This document shows, piece by piece, positions 48,196 to 57,359 of a stretch of 64,000 nucleotides of DNA. Source of the stretch: Actinoplanes aureus. GTDB lineage: Bacteria > Actinomycetota > Actinomycetes > Mycobacteriales > Micromonosporaceae. Numbering within the stretch: the stretch's first letter is position 1; each line of letters starts with the position of its first letter. The translations under genes were made by a program, and so were the position numbers. The stretch is taken from positions 62,001-126,000 of the forward strand of contig NZ_JADQTO010000010.1 in NCBI RefSeq assembly GCF_015704865.1, written 5' to 3'. A model generated the notes under the pieces. The model made no database searches. It was given only the letters and a program-made list of their open reading frames with translations, and was not told where the DNA came from.

Positions 48196-48852
48196 TCAGG
48201 CCGCCGTGAGCAGCAGTGACGCGAGCGCCCGCGGCTCCGAGAACATCGGCCAGTGCCCGGTCTTGAGCTCCTGGTACGTCCAGTCGCCGCCGACCATCAA
48301 CGCGAACGCCGGCACACTTGCGGCCAGCTCACGCAGTTGCGCCTCGGTGAACGAGCACATGATCGCCGTACGCGGCACCGCCTGCCACCCCGCCCCGTGA
48401 TGCACCGGGTCGGTGGCCGTGGCGGCCGGCTGCGGCCGGCCGTGCTCGCGGACCACCGCCCAGTCGAAGCCCTCGGCCATCGGCGGCGCCTCCTCGGGCA
48501 CCGGCAGCATGCCGTCGACCGGCTGCGGCCGCGACCCGTCGAAGTCGGCCTGCGACATGCCGTCGGGCAGCGGTCCGGAGTCGACGTAGACCAGACGCGC
48601 CACCCGCTCCGGAGCCTGGTCGGCGGCAGCGGTGGCCACCATGCCGCCGTAGCTGTGCCCGACGAGTACCACGTCCTCCAGGTCCCGCAGCACACCGACC
48701 AGCTGTTCGATGTGGTCGGCCGCCGTGGTGCCCCGGTCCAGGACGGGCGAGAACTGGTGCACCTCATGCCCCTCGGCCCGCAGCGGCGCGGCCACCGCGT
48801 CCCACGCCCAGCCACCCAACCAGAAACCCGGTACCAGCACGTATGTCGTCAT
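48196..48852 (-). CDS. Alpha/beta hydrolase (esterase-like)
   Basis: A 218-residue alpha/beta hydrolase of the MenH/salicylate-esterase-like subgroup. The oxyanion region is VPGFWLGGWAWD, nucleophile elbow VGHSYGGM (Ser near residue 83), and catalytic His in KTGHWPMFSEP. The ATG at 48852 is supported by a -10 element TACCGT seven bases upstream on the minus strand (48860-48865). Divergent from a WYL regulator that likely controls it through a shared palindrome. Confidence 0.92.
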   Translation of the reverse strand: MTTYVLVPGFWLGGWAWDAVAAPLRAEGHEVHQFSPVLDRGTTAADHIEQLVGVLRDLEDVVLVGHSYGGMVATAAADQAPERVARLVYVDSGPLPDGMSQADFDGSRPQPVDGMLPVPEEAPPMAEGFDWAVVREHGRPQPAATATDPVHHGAGWQAVPRTAIMCSFTEAQLRELAASVPAFALMVGGDWTYQELKTGHWPMFSEPRALASLLLTAA

Positions 48853-48859
48853 GAGAAGA

Positions 48860-48901
48860 ACGGTAGGCCGAATACCGGGCAGGTTCCGCCCGGTATAGAG
48901 T
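48860..48901. promoter_or_regulatory. Divergent leaderless promoters around one operator
   Basis: Between the hydrolase and WYL genes lie a minus-strand -10 TACCGT (48860-48865), a perfect palindrome TACCGGGC (48873-48880) with GCCCGGTA (48888-48895), and a plus-strand -10 TAGAGT (48896-48901). Both start codons are seven bases past their -10, so one bound repressor would cover both promoters. Confidence 0.7.
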
Positions 48902-48908
48902 GTGGCCC

Positions 48909-49877
48909 ATGCCACAATCGCTGGGCCGGGTGCTCGGCCTGCTCGAGCTGCTCCAGGCCAGCCCCGCCGGCGCCACGGTCGGCCATCTGGCCGAGCAGCT
49001 GGGTGTCGACGAGCGCACCGTCCGGCGCTACACGGCACACCTCGCCGACCTCGGCATCCCGGTCGAGGGCCGGCGCGGACGCTACGGGGGTTACGCGCTC
49101 GCACCCGGCTACCGGCTGCCCCCGCTGATGCTCACCGACGACGAGGCCGTCGCCGTACTGCTCGGTCTGGTCGCCGGCCGGCGCAGCGGCCTGACCGCGA
49201 CCGTGACCGCCGGCGAGACCGCCCTCGCCAAAATCCAGCGGGTGCTGCCGAGAGCGTTGCGGGCCCGCACCGACGCCCTGCTGGCCACGCTCGACTTCGC
49301 GGCGAACCGGCCGGCGCCGGCCGCTTCCCAGCCGGCCACCGGCACGCTGCTCACGCTGGCCGGCGCCGCCCGCGACCGCCACCCGGTCACCTTCACCTAC
49401 GCCAAGCCCGGGGCCACCGGGGTGGAGCGCCGGCTGGATCCGTACGGGCTGGTCTTCCACGGCGGCAAGTGGTTCATCACCGGGCACGACCACGACCGCG
49501 ACGCGGTACGCACGTTCCGCCTGGACCGGGTCAGCGCGGCCGTCGTGCTCGACGGCACCTTCGAGGCACCGACCGGCTTCGACCCGGGCGCCCACGTCGC
49601 CGCCGGGCTCGCCGCCGGCGCCTGGCGGCACGAGGTGTCGGTGCTGCTGCACACCGGTATGGACGAGGCCCGGCGGCGCATCCCGCCCACGGTCGCCACG
49701 CTCACGCAGGCGGTTCACGGCGTACGGCTGACCGCCCGCGCCGAGCGACTCGACGGCACGGCGCAGATGCTCGCCGGCCTGGGCTGGGACTTCACCATCG
49801 AAACCCCGGACGAACTCCGCGGCGAGGTCACGGCCCTGGCCGACCGGCTCCGCGAGGCGGGCCGCTCCGGGCGGTAG
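48909..49877 (+). CDS. WYL-domain transcriptional regulator
   Basis: A 322-residue regulator. An N-terminal winged helix (about 4-60; VGHLAEQLGVDERTVRRYTAHL) is followed by a WYL sensor domain (about 130-215; TFTYAKPGATGVERRLDPYG then KWFITGHDHDRDAVRTFRLDR) and a WCX-type C-terminal extension. The ATG at 48909 is preferred over the GTG three codons earlier because TAGAGT stands seven bases upstream. It is divergent from an esterase; the perfect palindrome in the gap is its likely site. Confidence 0.93.
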   Translation: MPQSLGRVLGLLELLQASPAGATVGHLAEQLGVDERTVRRYTAHLADLGIPVEGRRGRYGGYALAPGYRLPPLMLTDDEAVAVLLGLVAGRRSGLTATVTAGETALAKIQRVLPRALRARTDALLATLDFAANRPAPAASQPATGTLLTLAGAARDRHPVTFTYAKPGATGVERRLDPYGLVFHGGKWFITGHDHDRDAVRTFRLDRVSAAVVLDGTFEAPTGFDPGAHVAAGLAAGAWRHEVSVLLHTGMDEARRRIPPTVATLTQAVHGVRLTARAERLDGTAQMLAGLGWDFTIETPDELRGEVTALADRLREAGRSGR

Positions 49878-49883
49878 CAACGG

Positions 49884-50513
49884 TCACCCGGCGCGGTGGT
49901 GGCACGGGCCGGTGAACACCCGGCTCAGCTGCTCCGCCAGGGCGGCACGCGCCGCCGCCGGCGTGATCGCGGCCGGATCGCTGTAGGCGTGCAGTTTGAG
50001 CCCGTCGAGCATGGCCAGCAGGCGTGCGGCCGCCGCCGCCTCGTCGACGTCCGGCAGCACCTCGCCGCACTCCTTGCCGTTGTGCACCGCCTGCGCCAGC
50101 CGGCCCCGGACCTGGGCATTGCTCCGGCCCAGGGCGTCCGCCAGCCGCGGGTTGTCCACCGCGCGGCCGGTGAAGGCCAGCTCGACCCGGCACTCGCGGC
50201 GCCGGCGCTCGTCGAGCGGCAGCAGCTCGACGAGGACGCCGAGGAGGATGTCCTCGATCCGGGCGCCGGCCTTGTCGGCGCGGTCGGCGTCGGCCAGCAC
50301 CCGCTCCTCGATCCGGCCGCGAACGTGCGTGAACGCGTTCAGCAGCATGTCGTCCTTGGTCGGGAAGTAGTGCTGCACCAGGCCGACCGAGATGCCCGCG
50401 GCGGTCGCGGTCCGGGCCACCGTGACGGCTCCGAAGCCCTCGGTCGCCACCAGCTGTTCGACCGCCGCCGCGACCTGGCGACGGCGCGCTTCATGATCCG
50501 CGGTGCGAGCCAT
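49884..50513 (-). CDS. TetR-family transcriptional repressor
   Basis: A 209-residue TetR regulator. Helix-turn-helix about 8-55 (VTVARTATAAGISVGLVQHYF, split here by one turn); ligand domain resembles the BetI/TetR_C_6 group (CRVELAFTGRAVDNPRLAD). The ATG at 50513 follows TATGGT by six bases, a leaderless arrangement. It is divergent from a serine hydrolase gene, with palindromic ATAACCATA sites between that cover both promoters. Confidence 0.93.
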   Translation of the reverse strand: MARTADHEARRRQVAAAVEQLVATEGFGAVTVARTATAAGISVGLVQHYFPTKDDMLLNAFTHVRGRIEERVLADADRADKAGARIEDILLGVLVELLPLDERRRRECRVELAFTGRAVDNPRLADALGRSNAQVRGRLAQAVHNGKECGEVLPDVDEAAAAARLLAMLDGLKLHAYSDPAAITPAAARAALAEQLSRVFTGPCHHRAG

Positions 50514-50516
50514 TGC

Positions 50517-50568
50517 ATAACCATATCGCAGTACGGTATACGTGATAACCATACGGCCATATGGTTAT
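50517..50568. promoter_or_regulatory. TetR operators, ATAACCATA repeats
   Basis: ATAACCATA occurs at 50517-50525 and 50545-50553, and its exact complement TATGGTTAT at 50560-50568; the last two form a perfect 9-base palindrome with a 6-base spacer. They overlap the -10 of the TetR gene and the promoter/ribosome-site region of the serine hydrolase gene. Confidence 0.75.
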
Positions 50569-50578
50569 GGAGGTAGTG

Positions 50579-52063
50579 ATGCGGACTACGAGAACGCTGG
50601 CTGTGCTGCTCGCCGCGACGTGCGCCGTCATCACGGCGCCCACGCCCGCCCACGCCGGGACGCCGGCGACCGGCGCCGGCGACCGCATCGAGGCGTACCT
50701 TCAGCGGCACCGCGAGGAGAACCGGATCCCCGGGCTGGCGTACGCCCTGGTCGACCGCAACCGGATCGTGCGGCAGGCGACGTGGGGCGTCGACGGCGAC
50801 GGTGCGGCGATCACCGCGCACACCCCGTTCCTGCTCGGCTCGGTCTCCAAACCGGTCACCGCGACGGCGGTGATGCGGCTGGTCGAGACCGGCCGGATGA
50901 GCCTCGACGACCCCGTGCGCCGCCACCTGCCCTGGTTCCGGCTCGCCGACGACGACGCCGCCGAGCGGATCACCGTGCGGCACCTGCTCACCCACACCAG
51001 CGGGCTGCCGCGGTGGGCCAGCCGCACGGACCGGTTCGACAACACGCCCGAGGGCCTCGCCAGGTCGGTCCGTGACCTCGCGACAGTCCGGCCGGCGACC
51101 GCGCCCGGCGTGGCACACCAGTACAGCGACGCCAACTACATGGTCCTGGGCGCGCTGGTCGAGACGGTCACCGGCCAGCCGTTCGGCACGTACCTGCGCC
51201 GGGCGGTGCTGGACCCGCTCGACATGCCGGACAGCGCCGCCACCTCGGCCGAGGCCGACCGGATCGGGCTGCCCGCCGGCCACCGCTACTGGTTCGGCCG
51301 TCCCCGCCGCTTCGACGCGCCCTACGACACGTCGGGCGTGCCCTACGGCTACCTCGCCGCCGGCCTCGACGACCTCAGTCACTTCCTGATCGCCCACCTC
51401 GCCGGCGGCCGGTACGCGGGCACCCGCCTCCTGTCCGAGCAGACCGTCGCCCGGATGCACACCGGGCAGGCCGACACCGGCGGCGCCGGGCGGTACGGCC
51501 TCGGCTGGCGGGACAGCCGGCTGGACGACACCGGCACCCGCGTCGTCTGGCATGCCGGCGCCGCCCCGGGATACTTCGCCCACGTCATCCTGGCACCCGG
51601 CACCGGCCTCGGCGTGGTCGTCCTGGCGAACAGCTACAGCCCCGCGATGGACGGCCCGCTGGCCGAGGCGGCGTTCGCGGTGGCCCGGATGGCGCACGGC
51701 GGCGCGAGCCCGGGCCGGCCGGCCGCCGGGGACCCGGCTCTGACCGCCACCCTCTACGGTGCGGTCGGCCTGGCCGGGATCCTCGGAGCGGCCGTCATCT
51801 GGTCGTCGATCCGAGTCGTACGTCCGCGCCGGGTCCGGGCGCGTCGCGTACCGATGATCGTCCTCGGATGGATCGCCGGTTGCGCGGCCCTGGTCGCCGG
51901 CGTCGCTGCTACGCCGGCCATGATGGGCTTCGATTTCGGCCAGGCCCTGCTCTGGATGCCCGACCTCGGGCGGACCATGATCGCGGTGATCGTCCTGGCC
52001 TGCGCACTCGCGATCACCCGCGTCACGGCCGCCGTCCGGGATTCCCGGCGCGGCCGCCGATGA
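50579..52063 (+). CDS. Secreted/membrane serine hydrolase (class C beta-lactamase-like)
   Basis: A 494-residue serine hydrolase. Signal peptide about 1-26 (PTPAHA). The beta-lactamase/DD-peptidase domain (about 35-370) has SVSK at 88-91, a Tyr-Ser-Asp in place of the usual Tyr-x-Asn (QYSDANYMVLG), and the third-box HAGAAPGY. Three helices at the C-terminus (about 400-480) anchor it in the membrane. GGAGG lies five bases before the ATG. Likely an esterase or peptidase acting outside the cytoplasm; resistance to beta-lactams is not implied. Controlled by the divergent TetR gene. Confidence 0.9.
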   Translation: MRTTRTLAVLLAATCAVITAPTPAHAGTPATGAGDRIEAYLQRHREENRIPGLAYALVDRNRIVRQATWGVDGDGAAITAHTPFLLGSVSKPVTATAVMRLVETGRMSLDDPVRRHLPWFRLADDDAAERITVRHLLTHTSGLPRWASRTDRFDNTPEGLARSVRDLATVRPATAPGVAHQYSDANYMVLGALVETVTGQPFGTYLRRAVLDPLDMPDSAATSAEADRIGLPAGHRYWFGRPRRFDAPYDTSGVPYGYLAAGLDDLSHFLIAHLAGGRYAGTRLLSEQTVARMHTGQADTGGAGRYGLGWRDSRLDDTGTRVVWHAGAAPGYFAHVILAPGTGLGVVVLANSYSPAMDGPLAEAAFAVARMAHGGASPGRPAAGDPALTATLYGAVGLAGILGAAVIWSSIRVVRPRRVRARRVPMIVLGWIAGCAALVAGVAATPAMMGFDFGQALLWMPDLGRTMIAVIVLACALAITRVTAAVRDSRRGRR

Positions 52064-52074
52064 CCACGATGGGG

Positions 52075-53250
52075 TCAGGGCTGGTGGAAGACGACCTCCG
52101 GATGGCCGGCGTCCGGGCCGTCCAGCAGCGGCCGCGCGATGCCGCGCAGGTGCAGGTCGAAGAAGGCGCCGACGTAGTCGCGCACGATCTGCGCGGTCCG
52201 GTCGCCCGGCAGCGGCGAGGCGGTGTCCGGGAGACCGGCCTGGTCGGCCAGCACCGCGATGTCGCTGTAGTCGAAGTGCTCGGTGCCGGTGACGGTGAGC
52301 CAGCGCTTCCAGCCGTCCAGGCTCCGCCAGTCGCGATCCCAGGTGACGTCGGCCCCGCCGGGGCTGTGGGCGGGCGTGCCGAGCAGCAGGAACGGGCGCC
52401 CGTTCAGGCCATCGGCGGGTACCGGCGCGAAGAAGGTGCCGTCCATGTTGAGCCCCGCGTCGACCCGGGAGTCGGTGGCCATGGTCGCCGCGGTGGCGTT
52501 GCCGCCGATGGAGTGGCCCGCCATCCCGATCCGGCCACGGTCGATCAGTCCGGCGTGGCGCCAGGCCGGCGTCGCGGCGGTCAGCCGGTCGAGGACGAAC
52601 GTGATGTCCTGTGCCCGGCCGGTGGCGAGACCGGCGATGGCCGCCGGCTGATCTTCTTCGTCCGTGTTGCCGAGGACTGTGCACGCGGTGCAGGCGAGTA
52701 CCCGCCCGCCGGGGAAGGCGGTGCCCACGGACTCGTAGGCGTGATCGACCGAGGCGACGACGTATCCCCGGCTGGCGAGTTCCTCCGCGAGGTGGGTGAG
52801 GGTGTGCCGGTGCAGGGTGATCCCGGGCGTGAGGATCACGAGCGGGTAGCGGCCCCAGCGCGGTTGTGCCTGGCCACGGGCCGCGGTGCGGGTGCCGCTG
52901 AGAGCCTCCGGCTCGACACCCGCCATGGCGCGGGCCTCGATGAACAGGCTGGCCTCGGTCGTGGTGAGGTACGCCGCCGGCCGGCCCGTCCCGGCCGACG
53001 CCGGGTAGTACATCGACACCATCAACTCCCGCCGGTCCTCCGGCACCCACGGATCGGGCCGGCTCTGGTCGACCAGGTGCAGGACGTCGCGGCCGACGGC
53101 GTACCGCCCGCTCGGCGCCGGCAGCGCGAACCCGGACTGGGGGGTGACGGCCGCGGCAGCCGGCGAGACCGAGAGCACCGGCGGCACAAGAGCGACAGCG
53201 GCCACGAAAGCCGCGGCAGCCCTCTTGGTGATATCGAATGTTGTCGTCAT
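52075..53250 (-). CDS. Secreted lipase/PAF-acetylhydrolase-like alpha/beta hydrolase
   Basis: A 391-residue exported hydrolase. Signal peptide about 1-34 (SPAAAA). The nucleophile elbow is GMAGHSIGGN, with the oxyanion loop LVILTPGITLHRHT, a Cys pair (LACTACTVLG) that may be a disulfide, and His in GTEHFDYSD. The pattern fits the platelet-activating-factor acetylhydrolase/dienelactone-hydrolase-like secreted lipases. The ATG at 53250 precedes the signal peptide. Convergent with the serine hydrolase gene (11-base gap). Confidence 0.88.
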   Translation of the reverse strand: MTTTFDITKRAAAAFVAAVALVPPVLSVSPAAAAVTPQSGFALPAPSGRYAVGRDVLHLVDQSRPDPWVPEDRRELMVSMYYPASAGTGRPAAYLTTTEASLFIEARAMAGVEPEALSGTRTAARGQAQPRWGRYPLVILTPGITLHRHTLTHLAEELASRGYVVASVDHAYESVGTAFPGGRVLACTACTVLGNTDEEDQPAAIAGLATGRAQDITFVLDRLTAATPAWRHAGLIDRGRIGMAGHSIGGNATAATMATDSRVDAGLNMDGTFFAPVPADGLNGRPFLLLGTPAHSPGGADVTWDRDWRSLDGWKRWLTVTGTEHFDYSDIAVLADQAGLPDTASPLPGDRTAQIVRDYVGAFFDLHLRGIARPLLDGPDAGHPEVVFHQP

Positions 53251-53301
53251 GCGGCCACCCAACCAGAGCGGGCCGCCGGCCGCAGTCCCCTGTGAAGAGT
53301 C

Positions 53302-54474
53302 CTATGTGGTCGGCAGCGGAGACCGGCCGGCCGGGACGACTCGGCGGCGCCGGCTCGGCAGCAGGACCGTCGGGTGAGCGATGCTCCAGCCCGCGCCGGC
53401 GCAGACGAATTCCTTGATGCGGGCCGCCATCCGCCCGGTGACGGCCGACGACCTGGCCCGGTCGTCCGGGGTGACGAGCTGGACGATGCCGTCCCGGCGG
53501 CCGAGGCTGATGCACTGCGTGACGTACGGGATCGGCTTCGCAGGAACCTTGCGGCCGGTCAGTCGCGCGGCGATGGCGTCCGCGGCCTGCCAGCCCATCG
53601 GGATTCCCGAGGCGCACGACATCCGCAACGGCTTGCCGCCCACTCCCCCGGCGACGGCGGCGTCACCGACGGCGTACACGTCGGGGTGCGAGACCGACCG
53701 CATGGTGGCGTCGACGACGATCCGACCGGTGCCGTCGACTTCCAGCGCGGTCGCGGCGGCGATCGGGTGGGTGGTGAAACCCGCCGCCCAGACGGTCACC
53801 GTGGCCGGGATCCGCTCGCCGCCGCCGGTCGCCACCCCGTCCTCGTCGACCCGCACGATGCCGGTGTGCTCGTGGACCCGGATGCCGAGCCGGTCGAGAA
53901 CGTCGCGCAGGTGCCGCCGGGCCTTGTCGCTGAGCCAGTCGCCGACGCCGTCGCGCGCGGCGATCGCGACGTCCAGATCCGGCCGGGACTCGGCGATCTC
54001 GGTGGCCGCCTCGACGGCGGTGAGGCCACCGCCGGCGACCAGCACGGACGCGCCCTCGGCCAGCTCGCTGAGACGTTCGCGCAGCCGCAACGCGGCCGGC
54101 CGGCTCGCGAGGTGGTACGCGTGCTCGGCGACACCGGGCACCCCGTGGACCGCGGCGGTGCTGCCGAGCGCGTACACGAGGGTGTCGTAGCCGATCTCAC
54201 CGTCGACGAGATCGACGGTCCGCCGGCCGACGTCGACAGCGGTGACCCGCGACACCCGTACCGTCACCGATGTGCCCCGGTAGACGTCGGCCAACGGCCG
54301 GTGTCGCAGGTCCTGGCCGGCGGCGACCTGATGCAGCCGGACCCGCTCGACGAAGTCGGGGTCGGCGTTGACCAGGGTGATCTCGACGTCGCCGGGGTGC
54401 AGCCGGCGGGCGAGGCGCCCGGCGGCGTGCGCGCCGGCGTATCCGGCGCCGAGGACGACGATGCGGTGTTTCAT
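53302..54474 (-). CDS. FAD/NAD(P)-dependent oxidoreductase (NDH-2/FerB-like)
   Basis: A 390-residue flavoprotein of the type II NADH dehydrogenase/AIF-like group. The FAD Rossmann motif is VVLGAGYAGAHAAG (residues 5-18), the NAD motif VLVAGGGLTAVEAATEI near 150, and the C-terminal FAD contact HPDVYAVGDAA. The ending is Arg-rich and not membrane-binding. It follows an ECF41 sigma-factor gene; ECF41 loci commonly carry an oxidoreductase as the sigma target. AGGAG precedes the ATG. A 9-base dyad lies in the gap to the sigma gene. Confidence 0.9.
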   Translation of the reverse strand: MKHRIVVLGAGYAGAHAAGRLARRLHPGDVEITLVNADPDFVERVRLHQVAAGQDLRHRPLADVYRGTSVTVRVSRVTAVDVGRRTVDLVDGEIGYDTLVYALGSTAAVHGVPGVAEHAYHLASRPAALRLRERLSELAEGASVLVAGGGLTAVEAATEIAESRPDLDVAIAARDGVGDWLSDKARRHLRDVLDRLGIRVHEHTGIVRVDEDGVATGGGERIPATVTVWAAGFTTHPIAAATALEVDGTGRIVVDATMRSVSHPDVYAVGDAAVAGGVGGKPLRMSCASGIPMGWQAADAIAARLTGRKVPAKPIPYVTQCISLGRRDGIVQLVTPDDRARSSAVTGRMAARIKEFVCAGAGWSIAHPTVLLPSRRRRVVPAGRSPLPTT

Positions 54475-54483
54475 GCTGTGCTC

Positions 54484-54521
54484 CTGTCCGGTAGGTGCGG
54501 CTCGCTTCCTGAACCGGACAG
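54484..54521. promoter_or_regulatory. Inverted repeat between sigma factor and oxidoreductase
   Basis: CTGTCCGGT (54484-54492) and ACCGGACAG (54513-54521) are perfect complements with a 20-base spacer, directly upstream of the oxidoreductase ribosome site. It may be a repressor site or an RNA hairpin that adjusts expression within the operon. Confidence 0.55.
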
Positions 54522-54558
54522 CGACGCGATCCCTGACAGGGTGCGGCTATGAGCTGGG

Positions 54559-55470
54559 TCACCCGGCCCACTGGCGGGCAAGACGTTCCAGCTTGGCGGG
54601 GTTCGCCTGGATGCGCAGCGCGGTGATCCGGTCGCCGGTGACCTCCAGGCAGATGACGCCGACGACCCGGTCGCCGACCGCCGCCACCAGCGCGGGGCCG
54701 CCGTTGACGACGGCCGCCGACATGGCCCAGCTGCCGCCGGTGACGGCCTCCTTCGTCGCGGTCGGCCGCAACGCGCCCCGCACGAAACGGGCGATGGCGA
54801 GCGCGCCGACGATCGGGGTGCTGCGAGCCGGGACCTGGCCACCACCGTCGGCGACGCTCACCGCGTCGTCGGTGAGCAGCCGCACGAGCGACGTGGTGTC
54901 ACCGCTGAGGGCCGCGGCGAGGAATTCCTCGGCGATCCGGCCGGCGGCGGCCGCGTCGATCGCCGCGCGGGTCCGGCCGGTGGCGAGGTGCTGCCGGGCG
55001 CGCCGGTAGATCTGCTGGCAGTTCGACTCGGTGATGTCGAGGATCTGGGCGATCTCGCCGTGCGGGTACCCGAAGGCCTCCCGGAGCACGTAGACCGCTC
55101 GCTCGGCGGCCGGCAACCGCTCCAGCAGGGTGAGCACCGCGATCGAGACCGACTCCCGCTGCTCGGCGGTCTCCGCCGGGCCGAGCATCCGGTCGCCGGC
55201 GAGCACCGGCTCCGGCAGCCACTGCCCCACATACGTCTCCCGCCGGACCCGAGCCGAGGTCAGCTGGTTGAGGCACAGGTTGGTGAGCACCTTCGTCAGC
55301 CAGGCCTCGGGTGTGGCGATGTGCTGCCGGTCGGCACCCTGCCAGCGCAGGAAGGTGTCCTGCACCGCGTCCTCGGCGTCACCGGCGGAACCCAGCAGGC
55401 GGTAGGCGATCGCCTCCAGGCGGCCCCGGGAGCGCTCGAACAGATCGACCTCGTGCGCGGTGAGCGACAT
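54559..55470 (-). CDS. ECF41 (SigJ-like) sigma factor
   Basis: A 303-residue ECF sigma factor with a fused SnoaL-like C-terminal domain. Region 2 about 8-75 (GDAEDAVQDTFLRWQ), region 4 about 115-165 (LPAAERAVYVLREAFGYPHGEIA), then ECF41 signatures WLPEP, DGGGQ and NPAKL. The extension senses the signal in place of an anti-sigma factor. Its start is 11 bases after the modC stop, so it may be co-transcribed with the molybdate genes. The oxidoreductase gene after it is its likely regulatory target. Confidence 0.92.
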   Translation of the reverse strand: MSLTAHEVDLFERSRGRLEAIAYRLLGSAGDAEDAVQDTFLRWQGADRQHIATPEAWLTKVLTNLCLNQLTSARVRRETYVGQWLPEPVLAGDRMLGPAETAEQRESVSIAVLTLLERLPAAERAVYVLREAFGYPHGEIAQILDITESNCQQIYRRARQHLATGRTRAAIDAAAAGRIAEEFLAAALSGDTTSLVRLLTDDAVSVADGGGQVPARSTPIVGALAIARFVRGALRPTATKEAVTGGSWAMSAAVVNGGPALVAAVGDRVVGVICLEVTGDRITALRIQANPAKLERLARQWAG

Positions 55471-55481
55471 CGCCGGGGAGT

Positions 55482-56546
55482 CTAATCCGCGGGATAGGCG
55501 CGCGTCTCCGTCGCCTTCACCGCCACCCAGATCTCCCGGCCGGGCCGCAGGTCCAGCTGGGTCGCGGCGGCCGGTGTGATGTCGGCGGACACCGTGATCG
55601 GCCCGTCGAGGCGTACCCGCAGGTTGTCGCCGTGTCGCTGGATGTCGGCGAGTACGGCCGGCCAGGTGTTGCGCGGGCTGCCGTTCGGCTGGTGCGGGTG
55701 CAGGGCGACGGCGGCCGGAGGAAAGGCGACGTACGCGTCCCCGTGCACCGAATCCGTGCTGGTGAGGGTGAACCCGCCGGCCAGATCGACGCTGTGCCCG
55801 TCGGCGTGACCGCGGTAGAGGTTCAGACCGACCAGCTGGGCCACGTAGTCGGTCCGCGGCCGCGCGGTGATCGTCGCCGCGTCGCCCTCCTGGACCACCC
55901 GCCCGTGCTCGACGATGACCAGCCGGTCGGCGAGCACCAGTGCGTCCAGCGGATCGTGGGTGACCAGCAGGGTGGCACCCGGATGCGCGGCCAGGTGCCG
56001 GTGCAGCTCGGTCCGGGTCTCCAGCCGGGTACGCGCGTCCAGCGCCGCCAGCGGCTCGTCCAGCAGGAGCAGCACCGGGTCGACGGCGAGCGCCCGCGCC
56101 AGGGCGACCCGCTGGGCCTGCCCGCCGGACAGGCCGCGCGGCTTGCGGCGCCCGAACTCCGCCAGACCCACCCGGTCCAGCCAGCGATCGGCGATCGCGT
56201 GCGCGGCCCGCCGCTCCACCCCGTGCCGGCGGGGCCCGAAGGCCACGTTGTCGCGGGCACTCAGGTGCGGAAACAGCAGGTAGTCCTGGAACACGACACC
56301 GATCGGGCGGTCCTCCGGCGGGGTCCACACCCGCCCCCGCGGGTGGTCCAGCACCCGGTCGTCGAGGCTGAGCCGGCCGTCGGAGAGCGGGGTGAGACCG
56401 GCGAGCGAGCGCAGGGCGGTGGTCTTGCCGGCACCGTTCGGCCCGAGCAGGGCGACCGTCTCGCCGCGGCCGACGCGCAGCTCGACGTCGAGCTGGAACG
56501 TGCCGCGCCGCACCACCAGGTGCGCGTCGAGCAGGGCATCGGTCAT
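55482..56546 (-). CDS. modC: Molybdate ABC transporter ATPase
   Basis: A 354-residue ATPase of the molybdate/sulfate/spermidine class. ABC motifs: GPNGAGKTT Walker A, LSGGQAQRVALARAL signature, LLLLDEPLAALD Walker B and VTHDPLDAL. A C-terminal TOBE/Mop domain (about 285-354; NTWPAVLADIQRHGDNLRVRL) binds molybdate or regulates activity. Its ATG overlaps the modB stop (ATGA). The domain order is that of ModC. Confidence 0.95.
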   Translation of the reverse strand: MTDALLDAHLVVRRGTFQLDVELRVGRGETVALLGPNGAGKTTALRSLAGLTPLSDGRLSLDDRVLDHPRGRVWTPPEDRPIGVVFQDYLLFPHLSARDNVAFGPRRHGVERRAAHAIADRWLDRVGLAEFGRRKPRGLSGGQAQRVALARALAVDPVLLLLDEPLAALDARTRLETRTELHRHLAAHPGATLLVTHDPLDALVLADRLVIVEHGRVVQEGDAATITARPRTDYVAQLVGLNLYRGHADGHSVDLAGGFTLTSTDSVHGDAYVAFPPAAVALHPHQPNGSPRNTWPAVLADIQRHGDNLRVRLDGPITVSADITPAAATQLDLRPGREIWVAVKATETRAYPAD

Positions 56547-57355
56547 GACGAGGTCAGCCACCGGTCGCGCAACGCGGCGAGGATGGTGACCGATACCGCC
56601 AGCAGGATCAGGCTCAGCACCACCGCTCCCTCGAGGTCACCGCTCTCCATCGTCTGATAGACCGCCAGCGGCATCGTCTGAGTGATCCCCGGGAAGTTGC
56701 CGGCGAACGTGATGGTGGCGCCGAACTCGCCGAGCGCCCGTGCCCAGCACAGCACCGCCCCCGCGGCGATACCCGGTGCGACCAGCGGCAACGTCACATG
56801 GGTGAACGCCGTCCAGCGGGTGGCACCGAGCGTGGACGCCGCTTCCTCGTACCGGGTGTCGGCGCCGCGCAGCGCTCCCTCGACCGCGATGACCAGGAAC
56901 GGCAGGGCCACGAACGCCTCCGCCACCACGACGCCGGCGGTGGTGAACGGCAGGGTGATCCCGAAGGTGCTGTCCAGCCACGAGCCGACCAGGCCACGCC
57001 GGCCCAGGGCGAGCAGCAGGGCGATGCCGCCGACCACCGGCGGCAGCACCAGCGGAACGGTGATCAGCGCCCGCACGACCCGCCGGCCGGGAAACTCCAC
57101 GCGCGCGAGCAGCCACGCCAGCGGGACGCCGAAAGCCAGGCACAACAGCGTCGCGAGGGTCGAGGTGAGCAGCGACAGCCGCAGCGCCGCGACGACCTCC
57201 GGCTCCGCGAGCCGTTGCGGCAGGGTCGACCACGGGGTGCGCGCGAGCAGCCCCACCAGCGGCAGGAGCAGAAAGATCAAACCCAAAACCGCAGGCAGAA
57301 GCAGGGGTACGGGTACGCGCGCGGTGGTGCCCGTCCGCCTCTCGGTCAAGGTCAT
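56543..57355 (-). CDS. modB: Molybdate ABC transporter permease
   Basis: A 270-residue inner-membrane permease with about six helices, of the ModB type. The ATPase-coupling motif is EEAASTLGATRWTAF, and the helix-5/6 region has GAVLCWARALGEFGATITFAG, the standard ModB signature. It forms the channel for molybdate delivered by ModA. It starts 4 bases after the modA stop and overlaps modC. Confidence 0.95.
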   Translation of the reverse strand: MTLTERRTGTTARVPVPLLLPAVLGLIFLLLPLVGLLARTPWSTLPQRLAEPEVVAALRLSLLTSTLATLLCLAFGVPLAWLLARVEFPGRRVVRALITVPLVLPPVVGGIALLLALGRRGLVGSWLDSTFGITLPFTTAGVVVAEAFVALPFLVIAVEGALRGADTRYEEAASTLGATRWTAFTHVTLPLVAPGIAAGAVLCWARALGEFGATITFAGNFPGITQTMPLAVYQTMESGDLEGAVVLSLILLAVSVTILAALRDRWLTSS

Positions 57356-57359
57356 CTGT

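Noticed and set aside
50339..53617. A 1092-codon open frame on the minus strand
   Set aside because: It covers the antisense strand of the serine hydrolase and an alternate frame of the secreted lipase and TetR genes. Both real genes have complete motifs, so this is a shadow.
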